Positions 58,801 to 64,000 of a stretch of 64,000 nucleotides of DNA are shown piece after piece (positions within the stretch are counted from its first letter, which is position 1; each line of letters starts with the position of its first letter). The position numbers and the translations under genes were made by a program. The stretch lies in contig JANATG010000006.1 of the NCBI GenBank assembly GCA_029449235.1, forward strand, positions 620,001 through 684,000. Reading direction: 5' to 3'. The stretch comes from Linnemannia schmuckeri (lineage: Eukaryota > Mortierellomycota > Mortierellomycetes > Mortierellales > Mortierellaceae). The notes under the pieces were generated by a model. That model was not told the DNA's origin, did no database searches, and saw only the letters and a list, made by a program, of their open reading frames with translations.

Positions 58801-59984
58801 AGAAGCTCTCTGCTGAGAAGGCTGAGGCTGAGGCCCTTGCTGCCAAGAACCGTGCCGAGTCCAACCTAGCCGAGAGGAAGCGCGCCGCCGAGTTGTCTGC
58901 GCGCGAATCTTCCAGCTCGATCTCCCGTGAGAACAGCGCTTACCTTGAACGCGAGGCCCGTCTCCGTTCTCAGTTGGATGAGTTGAAGACCGAGATGCGC
59001 GATAATGACCCAAGTATCTCCTCTTCATCCTCTGGCAGCGGCTGGACCTGGCCTTGGTCTCGCTCGTCAACCACCGCTACTAATAGCACTACCTCAACCA
59101 AGCACACCCATGGCCATGGCCATGATGGTTTCGACAGCACCGGACAACTTTTGGAGCACATTGTCGAGGACATCAAGCAGACCAAGGATGACATTTCCGG
59201 TGGTCTTCACAACTTGAAGGACGCCGTCCTTGGTGCCGAGGCCAAGGCTTCCGAGGCCACTAACAAGACCAAGGAGACCATTACCGAGGCCGTCAACGCC
59301 GCCAATCCTGAGCGTCGCAGCTGGTGGTCATCTGGTTCTTCCTCTTCATCGTCCTCATCCTCCACCCCTACTCCCGATATCAGCACCAAGACCCCTGACC
59401 TCGGAATCAACGTCGAGCGCGCCGCTGTCAAAGCCGAGCGCGAAGTTCATGCCAAGTCCGAGACCATGGGCAGAGACATGTCCGATACAGCTCGCAAGGC
59501 CTATGACAATGTCATTGATGCCGCTACCACCGCCGAGGGCCAGCGTGCGCAATCTCACCATCACCATGAGCACTCTGATTCCTCCTCTGACCACGACGGT
59601 CACAACCTGATGGACCACATCCGTGACGATTTCCAACACACCAAGGAAAGTCTCCAAAGTGGAGTCGACTCTTTGAAGGAGACGATCTTTGGAGCCGATC
59701 AGGCCGCTAATAAGGCCGCCTCCGAGATCCACGACGGTGTTAGGCAGGCCAAGGATGAAGGCCGTCGGTGGTGGAGCTCCAAGGCTCACGAGACTGAGAA
59801 GTCTGCCAACCGATTGGAGTCTGAGCTTCGTGCTGGTCTGAACAAGGCCGGCGGCAAGATCCGTGAGTTTGATGATAACATGAGCAATGTTGCTGGTCGT
59901 GAGGCCTCGGACGACGACTATTGGTTCCATGCCGAGCAAGCCCGTCAGCAGAAGTCTAGCCGTGGATCTGGTCGTGCCATGTAA
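55847..59984 (+). CDS. MICOS Mic26/Mic27 (ApoO)-like protein with giant coiled-coil extension
   Basis: Exons 55847-55867, 55998-56078, 56210-56441 and 56581-59984 join in frame to 1245 residues. The first 150 residues look like a Mic26/Mic27 (ApoO domain) subunit of the mitochondrial cristae-organising MICOS complex: a short N-terminal helix, 'NLRREAYSRSYNHANARSVI', then two Gly-rich membrane segments around 'GLAYVAIAGLTGSFVARQGG' and 'LSPVAFASAAGYYFLPHTTR'. Usual family length is about 200-270 residues. Here about 1000 more follow: an LEA-like charged region; three copies of a 37-38-residue W-x(3)-E-type motif (Trp 319, 357, 394); a very long Ala/Glu/Lys coiled coil (about 450-930) with repeats of 'EAAARDAK'; and two copies of an 'HDG...H-I..D-[IF]..TK' module near 959 and 1114 behind His-rich stretches. 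The joining of ApoO to this tail is supported by frame and splice sites. AATAAA is at 60035-60040. Confidence 0.8.
58360..58900 (+). repeat. Internal coding repeats of the MICOS-like coiled coil
   Basis: Imperfect tandem units of roughly 35 residues, each built on 'EKAEAAARDAKxxAD', are visible at DNA and protein level. They suggest growth of the coiled coil by unequal exchange. Confidence 0.6.
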
Positions 59985-60350
59985 AGAAAAAAAAAGTAAG
60001 AATGCAACACAAAAATTCAGAGCACCTTTTAAAGAATAAAAATGCCTTCAACGGGGGAAAAAAAAAAGCAATGGTCTCACTTTTTGTAGTACCGAAGGTG
60101 AACGCGCGGTTTAAGAACAAACTGAAAGAAAAAGAACTTAAAAGAAGCAAAAGACAATGGTAGAAGTGGGATTTGAACCCACGCCTCTCTCGAGACCGCA
60201 ACTTGAGTGCGGCGCCTTAGACCAACTCGGCCATCCTACCAGATCTTGTGCATGATAGTTTTCTTTACATATTTGATTACCAATAAGTAAATTTATGCAC
60301 GTGACTGAGAGCCGTTATGTTTAAGGGGCTTGTATTTAACGCGTTTTAGG
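59985..60350. other. 3' flank of MICOS-like gene and tRNA surroundings
   Basis: Contains the poly(A) signal of the upstream gene, the tRNA listed separately, and about 110 bp of plain sequence before the retrotransposon remnant. Confidence 0.5.
60158..60240 (-). tRNA. tRNA-Leu (anticodon CAA)
   Basis: Read on the minus strand, the 5' acceptor GGTAGGA pairs with TTCTACC, followed by discriminator A. The D arm reads GGCCGAGTTGGTC. The anticodon stem CCGCA/TGCGG encloses the loop CTCAAGT (anticodon CAA, reading UUG). A long class II variable arm and the T arm GGGTTCAAATCCC (box B) follow. Total 83 nt, no intron, no encoded CCA. It appears functional. Confidence 0.95.
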
Positions 60351-60727
60351 TGTCCGCCAAGAAGTCCATTGCCAAGACGGTCCTTCACAAGTTTATTGGC
60401 TACATGGAGACGCAGGCCTCAGAACTGATCTGGAAACCCCGATGCTCCACGACGATCGCGTGGGAGTAGATGCAAGGTATCTCTGCCGAGGATAAAACAT
60501 CCAAGTACACAGGTCCCCGAGGTGACTGGAGTCGAGGATACGGTTACATCACGCGTGATGGTTTCTGCCCGTGTGGCACTTCGCTAGCCACACATGAGGA
60601 TCGAACCTGCCCTGAAGCGACCAAGGAACCACGCGCAGCTGATGAGCGGCTGTTGGAGAGTCTGTTGGGAAGGAGGAAGTTGTCATTGATGGAGAGGATG
60701 GGAAGAATCCCCTTCATTCGTATCTAG
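60351..60727 (+). mobile_element. 5'-truncated non-LTR (LINE) retrotransposon remnant, C-terminal end
   Basis: One reading frame from about 60351 to the stop at 60725-60727, with one internal TAG at 60468-60470. It reads 'LIWKPRCSTTIAWE', stop, then 'GYGYITRDGFCPCGTSL', 'ATHEDRTCPE' and a basic end. The CxC...H...C arrangement and the 'W-x-P-R...AWE' context resemble the zinc-knuckle tail after the reverse transcriptase of LINE proteins. It is cut off at the 5' side, as expected for failed reverse transcription. It lies about 110 bp upstream of the tRNA-Leu 5' end. Confidence 0.6.
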
Positions 60728-60749
60728 TTTTATTTTGTCTTCCGTTTTT

Positions 60750-61090
60750 GCTGTGAAGAGCAGCGACAATTGTTGCGCAGAGCCAGGCTCCGGGTCGGAC
60801 TGTGACTGGCGGATGATGTACTGAAGAGTTTAGTCTGTAGTCCCCTTTACTTCCAAATGCCTCCTTTGTACTGTTTGTCAGAGAAATAAAATTGTGTACA
60901 AAAAAAAAAAAAAAAAATATGAAGTTGTGAGGAGCAGCGGCAATTGTTGCGCAGAGCCAGATTGTGGACCGGACTGGTGGATGGCTTTTGGAAGAGTTTG
61001 GTATGTAGTTCCCTTTCACTATCAAATTGCCTCCCTTAAGTTTTTACTGGAGAAATAAAATTGCGTCGGAAAATAAGAAAAAAAAAGGGG
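60750..61090 (+). repeat. Two tandem LINE-like 3' tails, each with poly(A)
   Basis: Copy A runs from about 60750 to 60917 and copy B from about 60919 to 61090. They share GCAATTGTTGCGCAGAGCCA-type sequence, the 'TTGCCTCCCTT/ATGCCTCCTTT' block, and an AGAAATAAAATTG end followed by an A run. Copy B begins abruptly just after the A19 tail of copy A. Two separate insertions of the same element family at one place best explain this. Confidence 0.65.
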
Positions 61091-62044
61091 GGCGTGGGCT
61101 ACAGGAGTTTTTTGTGAAAGAAGGCGAGGGAGCGAGTCGAGGCGCTGGCGTAAAACAAGGGTTGGATGACCAATTGTACTGTCAGTGCCGATGTATGCGA
61201 GTAAATTGATGTAGGAGTAACGTCTAGATGTTTGGATTTGTCTTTGCCCTTGGATGTATTGCAAGGCAGAGGGAGAGGGAAGGGAGGGATCACGTCAAAA
61301 TTGTGATAGTTGTGCATTGGTCATAGACGCATCCGCAAACAGGAACAAAAAAAAAAAGTGCGTTTCAGAAAGAGAAAGAGAAAGAGAAAATGGTATGACA
61401 AGTGCACAGGATTCCTTGAGCCTGGATCTCAACGAAATGGCAAGGAGATACAACTTTCAGTTGGAGGATAATGAAAAAAAGAGGACATCATCGAATTAAA
61501 AAGAGAGGGGTCAACAGAATGTATGTACTGTACAAAGAAAAGAAGTGCAGAAGCTAAAACGACATTAGAGCTAGAAGGATAGCAGGGTGATGAATGACCA
61601 AGAAAGAGAGATCTCAAATGACCTGTAGATAAGTTACTTGGCCCTGAATCACGTCCTCGTGGGCTGAACGGACCAGAGTGTAAAAATAATTTGAAATAGG
61701 GGGCATCGGGTCCTCGGAGGAAAATGGTATTGTCATGATCATTGTTTTTTTTCTTTCTCTTCTTTTATCTTCTTTCAGCTCCAACTCTTCATCCACCACC
61801 ATTCCCTTCACTCCCACTTTCGGGAGCGCCCTTTACTTCAGGAATCACCTTCCTTTAATGACCCTTTCATCTAGCTGCTTTCTTACCCTTTATTCTGTTT
61901 CAGTTCTCGTTTTTTAGTCTCCACTCTTGACGCATTTTTTTTTGTTATTCCTTGCTTCCTACTTTGCTTTTTCTATAAAACCTTTTTACCTTCGCCTTTT
62001 TTTTAACCTCTCACCTCCCAGTTAACCCTTTCACATACTTCAAA
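61091..62044. other. Intergenic, upstream of SAM-domain gene
   Basis: No gene recognised. A TATA-like CTATAAAA near 61973-61980 and a CT-rich leader precede the ATG at 62045. Confidence 0.5.
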
Positions 62045-63824
62045 ATGGATCCAATCATCACCTCCTTCAGCACCGCCGACCCAACCACAGCTACCAGCCC
62101 CCGAGACGAGTCCGATCCACCGGCCACCCCTGGTGCCTACAGATACAAAAAGGTCCACGTCCCTTTGGCATACCCCTCTGAAGCCGTCCAACAATCTACA
62201 ACTAAGGCCTACATCTACCCTCCTCTCATGTCCCCCTCTGATGACGATTTCTACAAATCCGCCCTACCCTCTCACCCAACCCCTCCAGCCTCTGCAGCTA
62301 ACTCCCCGTCCTCAGTGACTTTTTCTACTCAACCGATTAACATCCCCTCCTCAAATAACGCCTCGCAATCGAGGGAGAGGGAGAGTGGCCGGTTTGGAGG
62401 ACGACCGCTTCGGTCGTCTGCTTCCTTCCGGACTTCTCGCGCTGGTTCGCTTCCAAACATCTCCCATTCTCCTCCCACTCAACAGGCGCCAATGCCTTCA
62501 CCGCCAGTATCGCCTTGGAAACGGTCAGCCAGTCTTACGCGGCCATCGGTTCATCGATCAGCGACGTTGATTGTGGACGAGACGCCGTACCCAGATCTGC
62601 CGGCGGAGGTACGGGCCTGGAGTAGTGCCCATGTGGCCGAGTACCTTGGCTATAGTTTGCGGCGGTACCCTCGTGCCATTACTGAAGACCTTGGACGTTA
62701 TGTCCGACAGGTAAGGAAGGAGTGATGATGATGCAGAGTGAAGAAAGGAACGAAAAACAAAGAAATAGGGTGTGATGATTTGTCCTCTTGACCAGGTTTT
62801 GGTGTGTGCCCCTTTATTTTGGATCGGATTTCAGGGTCTGATCACTCATGATTATGTCTCGCATTTCTGATGTAATGTGTGGTGTTGTTGTTGTTGTTGT
62901 TGTTGTTGTTGCATATAGACGGCGTGCCTGAATGGGGCCCAGTTCCTGGATCTGTCTGAGGAGGACCTTGGTAGGAATATTGACTACATTGTCATCAAAT
63001 ATGCATGTGCAGATGAAAAACAATGCAGTTTGCATACTCATCAATAACCCTTTATCCTCTTTCTACCACTTCCAACACTCAACAAAAAAAAAAATAGAAC
63101 GCATGGAGATCAACCTAAAGTGGAGGTCAATGATCATGAAGGCCGTGGGGATGCTCCGTCGTGAGACTCTGCGTGCCAGTCGAGTCGTCTCGATGAACTG
63201 GGAGGATGGGTATGATCCCGAGAAGGATGGCGGTGCCCAAACCGTTAGTCCTGCCCCTTCCTCCCCCACCCACTGTAAGTAGTCTCTTGACAATCAGAAA
63301 AAAAAAACCAAAAACAAACTAAGGATCATCTGGTCGTCACTGACAACGTGGGAGATAAATATTAATTTCTTCGTACCCTTTTTTCCTCACTCACTCACAC
63401 ACCATTCCCTCTCACTCTCTTTTTTCATCTAATCTTTTTTTTTTTCAAAGCCGACGAAGAGGATCGATCCATCAGCCATTCAGCATCCGCAACAACCTCA
63501 TCCGACCAAACCCATTCCCAAGAGAACTCTCAAAGCCAAAGCCAAACCCAGTCCTACAACCGTCGCAGTTTCGTCTTCTCTACCACCACCGATAACAACA
63601 CAATGGAGAACGCCAAGGTCAATCCAGTCGACACTCAAGAACTCCGTCGAGGCATTGTCGAAGACGTCTCAAGCATCCTGCTCTCCTGGAAGAAGGACCA
63701 AGAGGCAGCCCTGGCAAAGAAGGCTGCCGAGTCATCCTCTTCTCCCATCGGAGGACTTGGGTTTATGGAGGGCGTCGTCATTGGTGGATTGATCGTCGCC
63801 TTCATGATGCGCTTTGCTCGTTAA
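62045..63824 (+). CDS. SAM-domain protein with C-terminal membrane anchor, function unknown
   Basis: Exons 62045-62710, 62919-62970, 63098-63274 and 63451-63824 give 422 residues. The N-terminal 180 residues are Pro/Ser-rich and probably disordered. A sterile alpha motif follows, split by introns 1 and 2: 'WSSAHVAEYLGYSLRRYP', then 'NGAQFLDLSEEDLERMEI', then 'KWRSMIMKAVGMLRRE'. After a second Ser/Gln-rich linker, an amphipathic segment, 'RRGIVEDVSSILLSWKKDQE', precedes a final hydrophobic helix, 'GLGFMEGVVIGGLIVAFMMR', four residues from the end. This topology suggests a tail-anchored protein of ER, mitochondrial or other membranes facing the cytosol, where SAM could form homo- or hetero-polymers. 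Intron 1 carries a (GTT)n repeat at 62882-62910. AATAAA is at 63904-63909. The biological role is unknown. Confidence 0.82.
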
Positions 63825-64000
63825 TAGCTCAGTGACAAAATGTAAACATATCTGAAGTGTGTGTGTACGAGCGTGCTCGATTTTTTAATAACTGTTGACT
63901 GCAAATAAACCAGTTTTTGTAAATAGCAAACAAATAAACAAAAAAAAGAGATGTAAACGCTTGCTTTTTACACCAACCGCTTGCCGCCTGGGTAGAGAGC
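63825..64000. other. 3' flank of SAM-domain gene
   Basis: Short UTR-like sequence with AATAAA at 63904-63909. Window edge. Confidence 0.5.

Noticed and set aside
60590..60606. GGATCGAACCTG, resembling a tRNA T arm
   Set aside because: Lies within the LINE reading frame and has no acceptor or anticodon arms.
1..64000. CRISPR arrays, bacterial operons, plasmid origins
   Set aside because: No spaced repeats or prokaryotic signals; the DNA is clearly eukaryotic.

Overview
The window is nuclear DNA from a filamentous fungus. It has spliced genes with short GT..AG introns (about 70-360 nt), C-ending codon preference, CT-rich 5' leaders, AATAAA-type 3' ends, a fungal one-chain isopropylmalate isomerase, and fungal-type fused or single-copy housekeeping genes. 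Gene style and the glutamine-rich and family-C receptor proteins suggest an early-diverging (Mucoromycota, Mortierella-like) fungus. That placement is inference.

Layout: 0.2-3.4 kb, 3' part of a family C (GABA-B/mGlu-like) GPCR (+); 3.9-5.0 kb, decayed protein kinase; 6.6-8.0 kb, proteasome beta7 (+); 8.4-11.0 kb, phosphoacetylglucosamine mutase (-); 13.0-14.8 kb, glutamine-rich orphan (+); 16.0-19.0 kb, ribonucleotide reductase large subunit (+), with an apparent 3-nt microexon; 19.4-22.9 kb, UTP12/WDR3 (-), divergent from cap-binding protein CBP20 (+, 23.4-24.7 kb).

25.1-43.5 kb is a branched-chain amino acid block. It holds ILV2 (acetolactate synthase, -) head-to-head with ILV5 (ketol-acid reductoisomerase, +), then a 3-hydroxyisobutyryl-CoA hydrolase (+, valine breakdown), ILV6 (acetolactate synthase regulatory subunit, +), and a single 1083-residue protein joining isopropylmalate dehydrogenase (LEU2) to a complete isopropylmalate isomerase (LeuC+LeuD). 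Four enzymes or subunits of valine/leucine synthesis thus sit in 18 kb, and two leucine steps sit in one chain. This is the most notable system in the window.

43.8-64 kb: a 2-oxoglutarate/Fe(II) oxygenase-like protein (-), a small subunit of serine palmitoyltransferase (+), a bestrophin-like channel (+), an orphan type I membrane protein (-), a 1245-residue MICOS Mic26/Mic27 (ApoO)-like protein with a giant coiled-coil extension (+), tRNA-Leu(CAA) (-) next to remnants of a non-LTR retrotransposon, and a SAM-domain protein with a C-terminal membrane anchor (+). Mobile DNA is sparse: a pogo-like MITE at 31.45-31.81 kb, the LINE remnants at 60.35-61.09 kb, and many 25-32-nt A/T homopolymers, one of them flanked by a 14-bp target-site-like duplication.

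Exon boundaries were deduced by eye from splice sites, reading frame and family conservation. No alignment or expression data were available.
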